This document shows positions 26,115 through 39,600 of a stretch of DNA of 64,000 nucleotides, piece by piece (within the stretch, counting starts at the first letter, position 1; every line of letters starts with the position of its first letter). Under the pieces are notes generated by a model that had not been told where the DNA came from, did not search any database, and saw only the letters and a list, made by a program, of their open reading frames with translations. Where the stretch lies: contig NW_025062476.1 of assembly GCF_000002995.4 (NCBI RefSeq), positions 7,367,001 to 7,431,000 of the forward strand, in the 5' to 3' direction. Source of the DNA: Brugia malayi (lineage: Eukaryota; Nematoda; Chromadorea; Rhabditida; Onchocercidae). The position numbers were made by a program, and so were the translations under genes.

Positions 26115-26260
26115 ACAAACCGGGTGAATCGATGTTCATTTCCGGTTTGTATTAAAATGAGACAATATATTGTCGAGTTGTGTTAATGAAACGATAGGTA
26201 TATATGATATTACTGCACAATTCAACCGGAAAGGTACAGTGCATTACATCGATTGTCCTT
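26115..26260. repeat. Inverted-repeat island with alternative pairings
   Basis: The left segment folds on itself: ACAAACCGG (26115-26123) pairs with CCGGTTTGT (26142-26150), with an inner TGAA/TTCA stem. It also pairs with a right segment: TTTCCGGTT (26139-26147) with AACCGGAAA (26224-26232), and AATCGATGT (26127-26135) with ACATCGATT (26246-26254). It is a local island of higher GC in the desert. It could be a structured RNA, a decayed inverted-repeat element or a protein-binding palindrome. Confidence 0.5.
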
Positions 26261-29200
26261 TATGTATAAATCTTCTGATTCTTAATACATTTCCTGATTT
26301 GTAAAGAAATTAAAAGAAAATTAAAAAATAAATAAATAAATGAAATGAAAAAAAAGTGACCTTGTCTATTTTTTATTGTTATGTCTATTCTTTTTCTTTG
26401 TTTTTGCAAAATTTTTACTCGATATTTCTTCAATCTTCAAATTTCTTTCATATTTACTTTTATTTTATTTCATTTCATTGTATTTCTATTTTTATTTTCC
26501 TATCATTTTTTTTCTGAAATAAAAATTTTACAAAAGAATATCAATGAGAAATTTTTTTCTTCTATTTTTAATTCATAACTATCATCGATTAATTGCTATA
26601 AAAAAAAAAAATAAAAATAAAAAATTAGCATTTAAATGAAAATTATCAAATATGATTAGATATCACGTTTCAAAATATCAATATTTTAAAAAATGTCTTA
26701 TCAATTTAGTCATTTCTGTTTCATTGCAATGATAAAATAATTTAAGTTTAAATTAGTAGATGCCATAAATTGTAATTTATAGCTCTTTCTTTTTATTTAT
26801 TAATTTTTTTTTTTTGTTTTGATAAATTTTTATAAACGAATTTTATTAGTTGAAAAAAGTTTTTTTTTTTTAATTGAGGTCTTTAATTATTTTAATCAAC
26901 ATTTATCAATGTTGAGAAGGAAAATTTGTTGTATCAGTTTTATTGTTTTAGTAATTTTAGACGAAATTTCCATTTAGTTGATGTGAAGTGATAATTAATA
27001 AAAAAGAAAGTTAGAAGAAAATATATATGTGAGTAATTTTAAGTTTGCTTAATATAACAAATATTCAATATTTTCTAATGCTATAAAATTATGAATTTAA
27101 AATAAAAAGATTAATTTCTATTAAAAATGTAATATTTAAAAGGGATTTTTTCTTTTTCTATTAATGTAAATTTTTTTTCAAGAAAAAATCTTTTGTTTAA
27201 AAGAAAAAAAATGAAACAATGGAATTAAAATTTGTATCATAAAAATTGAAAAAAAAATGTTAGTGGTTTTTTTTTTTTTTACTTTTTAAAAATATTTCGT
27301 GTAAGCTTAATTAATATTTTATAGCACTAAAAATAATGATATGCTATGATAGCTTTTTTTGTTTTGTTTTCTCATTTTAAATTTTATTGGCCATCATAAT
27401 TATCATATCAATTTTTAATTAAGAGATTAATTCTGATTTCTATTTTATTGATATTGAAATGTTTAAATAATAATATGAAAATTTTTTGGCAAATTCATTA
27501 CATTTAAGACAAAAATAATTTATATGTATTGTAATTCCTTATCTATCATTTAAAATTTTCATGGAATGTTTAACACCCTAAAGTAGTATTATCAATAAAT
27601 AATTTGAATTTTTTTTTTCATTTTAAAATAATTAAATATTTGATAAACAATAAACTAATTGCAGATTTAAAAATAAATTTAAAAAACAACGAATGTTATT
27701 ATTCCAGTATTAAAAAAAGAAGAGAAAAGTAAATGTACTTGTTTAATTTAAATAATTATGTTTTTAGAACTTTCTAATTGTTTTTACTTACTAATTTATT
27801 GATTTTACTGAATACTATTTTTGAAGTATTTTCACTTCATTTTTCTAAATAAGTCAATAAATACATTTGATTCAAAGGCAATTGTGAGAAATAATTTATA
27901 TAATTATGAATTGATTAAGTAATTGATAATCAGTGATAAAATTTGATAAAATGACATCTTTAAAAAAAACCTTTTTTTTTCATTTAAAAACTTCAAATTA
28001 AAATTTTATATGATATTGGTAGAATTTTGTCGATGACAAGAAAATTTGCCTTCGTCAGTTTTACATTTCAACGCTAATTTTCAATTTTAATAAAAAACCT
28101 GTTCAAATAATTTTTAATTGCTCATTTTACGCTGTATGTTAAATAGTACTTATGCACCTATTAACCTATTTACTTAATTAACTATTTAAAATCGTTCTAA
28201 TTACTAAATTTATTTCTATTGTCATCAACGTACCAATTATAACATTTATTTGTTTAATTAAAATAACTTTTAATCATTATATTATTTCTATTTAAATTAT
28301 TCAATTCTATTGTCATAATAGTGGGTGTGAAAAATTTTCTAATTAACTTCTAATAATTACAATTATCAAACTATTTGATATTAATTGGTGCAACATTTGC
28401 AATTTTTCGATCTGTGATCATTTGTTAAATTTTTCCATTTGATAATGACGTAATGATAAATTTAATCATCAAAATTTTATTTTCTTAAATAATTTTTTTT
28501 TTTAATTTCTTTAAATAGAAAAGTATTAACATTAATGTAAGCTTTTTTATTTACATTTTGTTCATATTTCTTTTCTTCTTAAATATCTGAATATTAAAAA
28601 ATTTTTTAATTTAATTTGAAAAGTTTTTAATCTTTGCTTTTTTCTGAAGTTTAGAAAACTATATTTTTTTGTTAAACATTTTTTTTTGGAATTTTTCTCT
28701 AAAAACATTTATAAAAATAATTTTTTTCCTTCAAAAGAATATTTTTATTATGAAAAAGGAAATCAAAACATAACATATAAAATCACAATAATATTAAAGC
28801 TAGTCTTACCTTACTTTATGTTACCTTACATTTCATTATTATATTTCACAATATTATTTCATCAATTTCTACTTTTAATTGTTAGCTAAAATGAACGATA
28901 AAATGATCTTTACTCTACAATTTATTGGTTAACATTTCCTAAAAAAAACTAGTCCCTGACCTTTGCCCTTTTCGTCCTTTTATTTTCTCACTATTTCTAT
29001 CACTCTCACACATATGTTATGTAGGTTACAATAATTAATTATTTAAACAAAGAAAAAATTTTTAATTTTATGCTAACTTTTATTCCTAAATAATGTTTTA
29101 AATAGTGATAACTTAAATAATTAATACCTTTTTTCTTCGTTTTCATACATTTACTTACTAATATATACGCGTTAAATGACAGTGGCTTTATTCAAACATT

Positions 29201-30398
29201 CGAAAAACTTTATTCATTTTATTTCAAAAATATTACTTGCAATCATATTGGGCAAATAAAAAAGTTAATTCAGAAATAAAAAAAAAAAAAATAAACTTTC
29301 CCAATAAGTTGCTTTGCTTTTTTTCAAATAGATAGAAAAAAGAAAAAGAAAACTGAAAAGTATATTTGGCCATTTTTTCCTTTTACTTTGTACTTTTAAA
29401 ATCTAGTCACCAAACAATGTTTTAAATCATTTATCATGAATAAAAAAACAAACATTTTTGATAAATCGGTCATTTTTTTGTGTTACAAAAGACTTAATTG
29501 ATGCGTTCATATTTGCAAACTAAATTGATTGTTTTTCAATGTTTTAAAGTTTTTTAAGAATCAAAAGACATTCAAAAAAGGAAAAGAAAAAAATTTAAGA
29601 TAATTTAATAGAAAGAGAAAAGAATGAATTTCTTCCGTTTTCCTTTTAATTACCGAACTTTTTGAGATAAAATTCAATATGTTAAATAATTTCAAGAATA
29701 ATATTGATGTTAAAAAAATTATTTCTTACTGCTTTTCATTTTGTAGTATTTTTTTTTTTTAATTTGGTAACATTTAAATTATTTGTGTAAAAATGAATTT
29801 TTGATTAATCCCAAATTGTTTTTAAATTTTTTCTATCCATCAACATTCTCAATATTTCTATAATGTGCAACTAATTCATTATTATTCATTGCAATTTTAA
29901 TCAATTAATGAACTCAATTATTTGTTATTTTATTCACTTATCTTTGCTTATTTTCAATTTATTCGTTATCATTTCGCCTAAAATTATTTTCATTGAAAAA
30001 TAATCATATGGCAGGCTAGAAAATTTGCAAATAATATTCATTTTAGCCAAAATAATTCAAAATTTCTCAATAAATTCTTTTCTATTTTTCTTTCTTTTCT
30101 ATTCTTTCTCTCTCCTTTCCTAATTTTTGTCATCATCAGAACACTTAGTTAATTATTTGTATTTATAACTTCAAAAAAAAGGATCAAATTTAAAAAAAAA
30201 AAAAACATTATTCATACAATTGATAACAACTGTTATATTTGTGCTGTGATAACATACAATTTAGTTTTATGCATTTCACACAAAATCTTCTTCTTTCTCT
30301 CTTTTATTTTTTTTTTCAACTTTACTTTCAAGTTTTTTTTTTTTGAATTTAGTTTATTTTTTTCCAATAGAAACTTTTAAAATGTTTTCAGCAGCGTT

Positions 30399-30480
30399 AT
30401 TTTTGTTTCGATATAATATTACATTGCTATATTTTTGTTTCGATATAATATTACATTGCTATATAATATTACATTGCTAT
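30399..30480. repeat. 32-bp tandem duplication with truncated third copy
   Basis: Identical 32-base units lie at 30399-30430 and 30431-30462. They are followed by the last 18 bases of the unit at 30463-30480. The array is about 220 bp upstream of the start of the membrane-protein gene. Confidence 0.9.
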
Positions 30481-30702
30481 TGCCTAATCTTCTTTTCATT
30501 TATCAAATTTAATACTTAATTGTTTCACTAATTATTTGTCCAAAAGGATTGCTCATATTTATTTATTCATTATTTTTTTTTAAAAAAAAAGTAAAGCCAT
30601 TTGTTAAAAAGTAACAAAACTAATTTCAGCTACAATATGCAAATATGATAAACTATGAAAATAAAAGATAAGTCTAATTATTGCTCATATTTATAGATTG
30701 AA

Positions 30703-31470
30703 ATGAGCATTATAATGCTAATAATAGGAACAAATGCACTGATAATTAATTTGCTAATCCCTTCGATGTATATCACAATGGCAGCACCTGTATGCTATAA
30801 CTGTGATTCCAGTTGTAATGACACCATTAGGTAAGTTATTTCGCTTATAATAACATTATCAGAGTTATTAATTAAATTTTCTTCGTCATTTATAAATAAT
30901 AAATCTTTTATTATTATTATTTTTTAAATTAACCATTTCATGTTAAACTATAAAGGATTTGAAAATAAAAATGTAATTTTATTAAATATTATTTTATTAA
31001 TCACTATTTGATAATTTAATAGTATATACCTTTTCTTTTATTCGTTTTAATTAAAATGAAAATAATCGTGTATGCAATAAATCATTATTAAAAAGAAAAA
31101 GTTATTATATCATTTTCACATATATGTGTATAAGGGCAGACGGAGAGGGAGAGAGGGAGGGAAAGAGATTTGTTATCTAGGAGTGGTAGTAGTAAACCGG
31201 TTCTTTTTAAATAAAATTCTACAAAATCATAAAATACTACATGTTTTAACTACATGTCCATTTCAACAAAACAATTTAAATTCAATTTATGACAATCATT
31301 AATTATCTTTATGGAACTTAGGAAAACAAATTATGTAAAATTTCATAATAAAAAAATAGCAGCAAATAGTATAAGAATAAAACTAACTCATAATGATGTT
31401 AATAGGTAAAAATAATAACAATAGTATTGATGAAATTGTGGTTTTTATAATAATAATAATAATAGTAGTA

Positions 31471-31523
<53 letters not shown>

Positions 31524-33833
31524 GATGAAACAAATAAGAAAAGGTGTCTAATCAAGAAATTAATCATATAATTAATAGAAGTTGCAATTATTTTTTTCTC
31601 AATAATATTAAATTTTTTTTTTTTTTTTTTTTTTTTTTTAGTTCAATTGATGACAATATGATTAGCTTTGAATTGAATCATTCAAATCGAACAAGACGTC
31701 GTTCAACAATTCAACAACGTAGCTGTCATAAGTTTCAACTTGAGCTGGTCCAACATTTTTTAATTATTATTATTATTACCACCACTCATTCTAAAATAAA
31801 TAGTTTAAAATTTCAAAATTTCCGGTTTTTAAGATTTGATTAAATTTTGCATTTTTTCCTTTTTTTGAAACGAAATTTAATTTTAATCATAGGGATAACA
31901 AAAAAAATTTTTTTATAGATTTTAATACCACTATCAATTGCTATGATGCCATTTGCATTATGTGCACTATTACTTTCTGTTTGTTTTTGTGGTCCAAAAG
32001 AGTCTCGAGGTAAGCATTGCTAGTACTTTATGATTCGTTATTTCTTATTTTTACACTAATCTAATCATATATTTTCAATTTAATATTAATTTATTAACAG
32101 GTTGAATGAAAAAGAAAAATACAATTATGCATAGAACAACTATAAATTTCGAATTTAACACAGCACATTATAATGAATCAATTAACTGAGAATTATGTGC
32201 TTAAATTTTTGATAATTTTCTATTTGTCTGTCTCTTTTGTTTCATTTTAAAGTGATAAGACTGATCATTTAATTGTGTGACTAAAAGTTGAAAAATAAAA
32301 AAAGAAGGAGAAGGAAAAACGAAATAGCAAAAGAAAAGAATGATAGAATATTTTTCATTAAATTTAATCTTAATTTTTTCTTATCTCAGTTTAAAAAAAT
32401 TTTTTTTTGATCTATTCTTTAATTTTAATCAATTTTTTAATTTGTTGATCTGGTTAAAAAACTCAATCTATTTTCTAAAAGCAACAAATTTTTTCATTTT
32501 TTTTTTGTTTAATTTTGTTTTGTTTTCAAATGTATAATTTTTACTTTTATTCATAATTTTATTTATTTAAAAAAAAATTTTTTTTTTTGCTTTTTTCGGT
32601 TTTTTTTAAGGTAAAGTACCAGAAATGTTCAAGAAAAAAGCTAAAATTGATGCAAAAGATGCGAATGAAATCGATAACGAAGAACTCACCTGTAAAAATG
32701 GAATAATAATGAGAAAAGATAGTAAAAAAACACGTTTTAGCACTTCAATTTCATTTATTGAAGTAAATTGTGCAAACGATGAAATGATCAGAAGTGATCA
32801 ATCAATAATTGTTTCTAATGCATTATTATTTCCTGAAACGATGATAGCAACAAATAATGCAAAATCTATTGCTAAAAATGATGAAATAGCACCAATAATA
32901 AATGAATTTGATAATCAAAAAGGTTAGATTTTAATTATAAATGAATTATGTTAAAAATTTAAATTTCCTTTTTGCCTTCCTTTTTTCTACTTCATTCATA
33001 GCACTATTATAAATCCAATTGAATTGTTTATTTTCTATTTATTATTTTCTGCAGTAAAATATAATATTTGTTCCAGAAGGGAAATATTTAGAAAAAAGGT
33101 AGGGGGCAAAAGAAAGGGAGAGAGAGAGAAAACGCGAGAAAGAGATGATAGAAATGAGAGCAATTTAAAGAAAAAAAAATTCTCTTTTGATTGATGATTA
33201 AAATCATTAATTTCTTTTATTTATTAAGTATTACATTATACTGATATCAATAATCAATTATATCATTTTCTATAACAATGAACAATCATTTCATATTCAA
33301 GCAAATTCTGCTTCGTAAAATGTGACAAACATTAATAATTTTCATTTTCATAATATCATCAATTTAATTTGCATTCAGTTATTAATAGGTTATTTTAAAA
33401 ATTTTTTCAGAGTTTATTTACTCTTATCTTTTTTGTTTTGAAGAATTTATTGAACTTATAAAATTGATGCTCAATTATGTGACTCTAATTATTAATTATT
33501 AATTTATTCACCTGCGATATTGATATTATATGAAAAATATTTTTAATATCATCATATTTTTTATTTTTTTTGACATTATTTAGCTAATGAATTAAAATTT
33601 CATTACTGCTATATATATTTAATTGACCATATCTTCTAGTCGTTTAGATATGTAACCGATGTTTGTATTAATTCTTCATTTGTAAAATCCTGTTTTGAAT
33701 CATACTTTAATCTTTTACTTTTTATTTTGCAGAAAATAATGCATTCAAAAGCAGCTGTACACCACGACAAATGAGTTTGAAACATACACGATTCGCAGAT
33801 AATATTGATATTTTGGGTGTAGCGAAAACATGA
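30703..33833 (+). CDS. Unrecognised 245-residue predicted type I membrane protein; 5 exons
   Basis: Exons 30703-30830, 31642-31747, 31919-32009, 32611-32922 and 33733-33833 join in phase and end at TGA. Residues 3-28 form a signal peptide or signal anchor (IIMLIIGTNALIINLLIP). A short segment 29-78 has Cys31, Cys34, Cys38 (CYNCDSSC) and Cys71, three N-glycosylation sequons (NDT 39, NHS 55, NRT 58) and a basic RTRRRS patch. A second hydrophobic helix spans about 79-103 (LIPLSIAMMPFALCALLLS). The tail of about 140 residues is polar, rich in Asp, Asn, Lys and Ile, and repeats a KxTRF word (KKTRFSTS and LKHTRFAD). If the first helix is cleaved, the protein is type I with the tail in the cytoplasm. 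The CxxCxxxC opening recalls Ly6-type ectodomains, but there are too few cysteines to assign it. An AG six bases before the ATG (TTTATAG) is a candidate spliced-leader site. The donor at 31747 (GTCCAA) is weak. Confidence 0.65.
31132..31168. repeat. Purine-rich GA tract in intron 1
   Basis: A GAGAGGG/GGGAGG run lies in the first intron of the membrane-protein gene, among otherwise AT-rich sequence. Confidence 0.7.
31447..31522. repeat. (TAA)n microsatellite with TAG interruptions
   Basis: About 25 trinucleotide units, interrupted by TAGTAGTAG. It lies about 120 bp before exon 2 of the membrane-protein gene. Confidence 0.92.
32099..32106 (+). promoter_or_regulatory. Alternative 3' splice site giving a tail-less isoform
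   Basis: A good acceptor (TTTATTAACAG) ends at 32100. Splicing exon 31919-32009 to it reads one Gly codon and then TGA, so the protein would end directly after the second helix at about 109 residues. The main acceptor at 32611 also begins with GT and adds the 137-residue tail. The site is seen; its use is inferred. Confidence 0.45.
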
Positions 33834-36655
33834 AAGTTTCTTCACGCTATTATTTTTATTGTTATCCCTATTACTATTATTTATTATTATTATTACTATT
33901 ATTATTAATTATTATTATCATTATTATTGTTGTTACTATCTTATTTGTTATAATGAAAGCTAGTTAGGTTTAACCTTTAAATTAATGATTAAATTTGTAA
34001 TCCTAATTTGGTAACTTTATTGAAAGAGTTGTAAATTTGCATTTTCTTTTCTGGTAGAAAGAAGGAAAGAAAAACATAATATGTTATTGTTATTCAAGTG
34101 ATGAATGAAAACGCCAATGACATTAAAATATTGAACTCATTTCCACCACTGCCTTTAATTATCTTTAATAGTAATTAATTAATAAATTAAGTAATTAATT
34201 TATTGTTATTATCGCTGCTTTTTATTATCATTATTCCTATTCCATATGTTGTAATACGACTCACATTTTTGTAAACTTATAGCACTGAAAAAATTTTGAA
34301 ATGATTTCTTAGTCACCACCTTAACCATATGATAACAGTGTTAACTGATAAAAATTCCATACCATACAATGATTCATTTTTTGGTTGCTGTAATTATCCC
34401 ATTTATTTCTATCTACTAGTAAGGCTATTTTATTTCATCTTATTTCTAAAATTATCACTCATTTCAATATCTTTTCAATATTTAAAATATTTCACTACAA
34501 GTGAAAAAGATTATTGCGGGTTGTTTTCTTTTCTTTTTTCTTTTTTTTTTTTGCTTAATACAAAAAGTATTTTCGCATAATTAAATAATATAACTATTTT
34601 GAGTTGAAATATTGTTTATTTCATTTTTCCTATTTCTTTACTTTTATTTTTGGAAGGAAAAAAAGAATTCTATAATATGAATTGTCTTCTCAACTTCAAT
34701 CCTTTTTTCCACCTAAAAGATTCGGTTTCATTAATAAAAATCAAACGAAAACTATTACGTTCCACTTTTTTAAAAAAATTATATTTCTATCCAAATTTTT
34801 AACTTTTCCATCTCATGCTTTTTTCATTTTGTTCTTGTCAAAAAAAAATTGATAAATTAAATTTTAGCATGGTTTATAATCAGCAAAATAGCTACAATTT
34901 TTCTAGATGAAGTTTAATTTATGACATTTTTCTAAATTTTAACAAAGAAAAAAAAAAGTCATCTGACACAATATATGATATATTCCATGCTGAAATATAT
35001 ATGACTACAATACATTTCGTGTTCTTTTTAAAATTTGTAATTGTATTTTTTTCTTTTTTCAAAAATGATTTAAATGTGACACTGCTGCAATTCATACTTA
35101 GAAACATACAGTTCCCATTCTTTTTTATGTTCGTATACATGAAATTACACTTATTTTTGTATCATCAAATCAACAAATATAGTAGTTAGAGCTTAGGGCA
35201 GCACAGTAATTAATAATTTATTACAGAACAACATCTAAAACTATATAACGAAATTGAAACTAATTTCAATATCCTCAAAATGTATCAACTTTGATTAGTC
35301 AGACTAATTAATATTTGAAATTACAATTTTTTTTTAGTATGGCTTGCATTAAAATTACAAGGATAATAACATTTACATCACTCATATTTGGTTTACACTC
35401 ACTAAACAGCAAAAATAATGCTCTGAAAAAAAAATTAAGATCCACTCCACATTATAATATTTTTGTTGAAAATTTACAAATTTGGTAGTGGTTAAATTAC
35501 GAATGAGAAATGGTACCATGTTTTACTGCATCACAGCTATCACTAAATTGTATAAACAATTTATAGTCAAAAATTAGCGGAACAATTTCTCACCATTTAA
35601 CTGCACAGGATTCATTGAATTCCAATTTGACAAAAAATGAAAATAAGAAATAAAACAAAGACCGTTTGCCATTTAACCACTGATAATCCCGTGTAGTGCT
35701 AAACTATTAATGAAACTAAAGCATTTTTTAATATATATTTTTTTTAGGATAGAATATCCAATAAATTAATATCGTATTAAGATAGAATTAATACAATCGT
35801 ATTAACAAAAGAAGATACATTGTCAATAAATGGACATATTGAATTGAACAAGATAATTTACAGTTTAAAAAAAAAAAATGATCGCATAAAAAAATAATTT
35901 GCAATTCAAAGTAATTCACAAATTAATGTTGAATAAAAAGGAAAAAAGTATTAATCCAACTTAAATAATATATCGTATTAAGATACCACGAGTATAAATA
36001 TGTAAATGACCGTCATAATTTTTGAGACAGATTTTCTCCAGATAATTCAGCATTTCTTAGAAAGGCATACTCGTGGTATGGCTTAAAACTGCTGTGACTA
36101 AAGGGGAATGAATATGAAACACTAACATAGAAAAATAGAAAATAATTTTCATTCGTATCCATAACAGGTAAGAGAAGCACACTAACGACAGTGAAATTAA
36201 ATGATGAAACGAAATAAAAATAGCTATTTATGAAAGTGAAAGTGCAATGAAAGTACCAAACTTTTTATGAAATATGCATAAACTTGTAGATCAGATGATG
36301 AAAATAAATATAAAAATATGTTACACGACAATTTACTAATGCTAATTTAAATGATAGGAAATGATGAAAAATATATATGAATGCACCTAAAGTGAATTCA
36401 AATAAAAGCAGATGTAATTACATGGTAATTATGAAATAACACCGAGTGAGAAGTAATTTAAACCACAACTAACAAATATTCTATTAAATTTGGTCATCTG
36501 AAGTTCGAGAAAATCATTTACACGTTTTAATCTTTGAAAATTTATAGTATATCTAACAAAACAAATTATGCTATGCTTCTGTAATTCACTTCACAGTAGA
36601 AGTATTTTTATTATTTACAATATATTAATGCATTTCAGAAAAAAAGAAAAATAGA
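33834..36655. other. Intergenic region between convergent genes
   Basis: The membrane-protein gene (plus) and the RabGAP gene (minus) converge here. An (ATT)n-rich tract at about 33849-33940 lies in the probable 3' UTR of the former. The rest is AT-rich with no supported exon; 35180-36600 is slightly less repetitive and includes the presumed RabGAP 3' UTR. Confidence 0.6.
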
Positions 36656-39600
36656 TTAATCTTTATCAGCATAGTACTGATATCGATTAGGTCGAACACG
36701 CAGAGAATGTCGTTCTGATGACTGCCTGTCATTAGTGATATAAGCATTACGATCATAATGAACAGCTTCCAGCTGACTGGATTTCGCTGGAAAATGCGCT
36801 TGTTGATCGTGTCGCAAATATCCACTACTCATTGCGTCCGATGGATAATGCCGATGGTGATAAAATTGTAAATCCCTGGTATTACTATCATAATTATGAT
36901 GACCGGTTGTTGTCTGAGTATCATACATTTCTCTTCTACAATTAAAATATACATATATCATTGGTACATAAAAGAAAAAAAAAATGATATATGTATATAA
37001 GAAAAAAAAACGATCAAAGATCAAAAATTTCTACTGTTAAAATATGAAAAATGAAGAACATTCATCTTTTAGCGTCAGTAACTGCAATATTAAAATTAGC
37101 TAACTTTTTCATGATTTTTTTTCCAAGTCATAAGTAAAGAATTAAAGAAAAAAAAATATCTTATTATCTTCTAAATTGTGCAGTGTTATACATATTTATA
37201 CGTCTTTCTCCTATCCTCTTTTCCTTTTCTATTTTCTTTATTTAATGATATCAAGACAGCAATAATCAGAATGTCATCTCTTCATACCATTATGAGTAAA
37301 GATATTATGACATATCCAGCTAGAATAATGTAGACCTATTTTAAATTGCAAAATTACTTTTTCGAATAATTTCAAATAGCTAACAACATAGCTACTACAA
37401 ATACTTCTATTTGGATAACATTTTTTGATCTTAAATATCATTAATACATCTGTTGTTTATTATTTACAGGAATTGTTTTTCAAAATATAAAATCATATAA
37501 TTACAATGTAAATATAAATAATGATATACCTCACTGGAACACTATAATACCGCCGCTGTGGAAGTGATGATGACGAGCTATCAATAGTATCGCCAACTCT
37601 CACACAAGTAACATTATTTGGTAATTGAAGTACTCGTGTTTCGATCTAGAAAAGATTTCGAAAATAAAATGACCAATTTCAAGTCATCCCTCGTGATTAT
37701 TTCAAGTCAAGTCACTCATGCAATCTGCAGATATATAAACTTGAGATTAACATGAAAAAAGCATTGTAACAATCAATCCTTACAAAAAAAGAAAACTAAA
37801 TTCGAGTTGTTTCAAATTATTAGGCTAATGAATATGTATTAAGATTAAATGTGCTATAATGAATGTTCAATTCGAGTTAATTTTATGATTTCCATTTCAA
37901 CATTAACTACGAAATTCCCAGTTCGATAATAAAATGAAACTATGACCCTAATGTTAAGTGCCTAACTTCATCATACTAAGAAAGTAGTCTCACTTCATTA
38001 ATCCGTTGCTCTTGCTTACTTTCCTCCAATACTGAATTGTTTGGACTGTATTTATATCGTCTATCAAGTGAACTATTTCCATCGTGAGCCTTAAAAATGT
38101 TATCACCATTGATACGTCCTTGATCATTGGTCAATTTTATCTGCGATAAATCACTGGAATTGCAACTGTTTGGTGTGGATGACGGTACATTATCATAAAA
38201 GCTACCACGATGCGTACGCCGAAATATAGGTTCACAAGTTTCATCATTATCATCATCAGATTGGCTTCTGCAATAAAAGTAATAAACGTAATAATTAAAA
38301 TATTTTATAAATTAGAATTAAGTAAAATTAGAAATCAAAATACAGAAATCACTGAGGGCGACCAACACGAGCTAAATACGTATCAACAGTGATTCGATTA
38401 CATTCAACTATGATTTGAAACACAAAATAAAACAGTAAAACCTGACTAAATATAAGATATACTTCAACAATTCTTAATGATTCAGAATTTAAATTTCAAG
38501 AATGAATTCGATAAAAACCTGAATTTAGAGATAACATGGTCTGATTCGAAAAATCTAGATGCATAATCATTAGGCGCAACTTCATTTCGCTTTAAGGAAA
38601 TGAAATTATCGGGAGTACGAAAGAATGAAGACTTGACACGGACAGGAGAGTTAATTGTTGAAGTAACTCGATGCATGGAGCCGGATGAACGTCCCGGTTG
38701 AATACAAAAAGACGAATCATTATAATCAATAGGTGGCTCTTTCGGTGGTAGCTGGTATAACTAAAATTTTTAATTTAAAAAAAAATTTAATTTGAGTTTT
38801 TAAAATTTAAAACCAATTTTCTTCGACCAGTGGCTAAATTTTGCAAAGTTTTATTAGCTTGTTTTAAATTTATTCAAAGTCTTCATTTTTTGATATAGCT
38901 CTATAGTTGCTGCTTACACACAACGAAAATAAGTAGAAGATAGGATTCTACAAAAATTAGAAATGTTAAAGAAATAAAAGGAAATCTAAGAGCTATTAAA
39001 AAGAATATTCAAACTCTAACTACATATTATCACCAATCAGTTTGACCATGAAATTTTATATCTAGACAAATTCAAAAATTTTTTTTGAATACTTTTTTTC
39101 TTAAATTTCTTAAATAATTCTTCTAACTTCTTGTTTTCCCACTGTTGCAAAATATCGTGCTGTCACTGCTGCATTACAGAAATTTGACTGTCGCATTTGC
39201 TGTCCTGTTGGCAACGTTGTCGGTCTCTTATTCAACTGCCTTTGCTGTTGTTGCGGCTGCAGTTGCAGCTGCCTTCTAGATTCATACACCTCTGAAAATG
39301 CAAAATTTAAAAATGAAAGTGAACATGAATAATTTCATAGGAAATAACAAATGGAAACATAAAATATTGGGTAGAATTTCAAAGAAGGATTACAAAATCC
39401 CAATGTTTTAAACAAACACATATAAATTACTATTCTCAGAAACATAACAACTAAAGAACAGTTAAATTTGATATACTATTAGTCCGTAAATGAGATGCAG
39501 TAATTTAAACAGCAAATAACACTAGTATATATTAATTTACCATATATACTGCAATAAAAAGCTATTGTACTGCTTTAACAGATCAGTGAATGAAAATTAC

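Larger units (their letters stand above)
21882..30702. other. 8.8-kb AT-rich gene desert
   Basis: No exon can be supported. The sequence is dominated by poly-T/poly-A runs and short AT words. Notable contents: (TA)n and CT tract at 24622-24688, a 50-bp duplication at 25745-25844, an inverted-repeat island at 26115-26260, and a 32-bp duplication at 30399-30480. The first few hundred bases should hold the 3' UTR of the coiled-coil gene. Confidence 0.65.

Noticed and set aside
31544..31843. 99-codon frame with a poly-Phe run
   Set aside because: The poly-Phe is the T-tract before the acceptor at 31641; only 31642-31747 is kept as exon.
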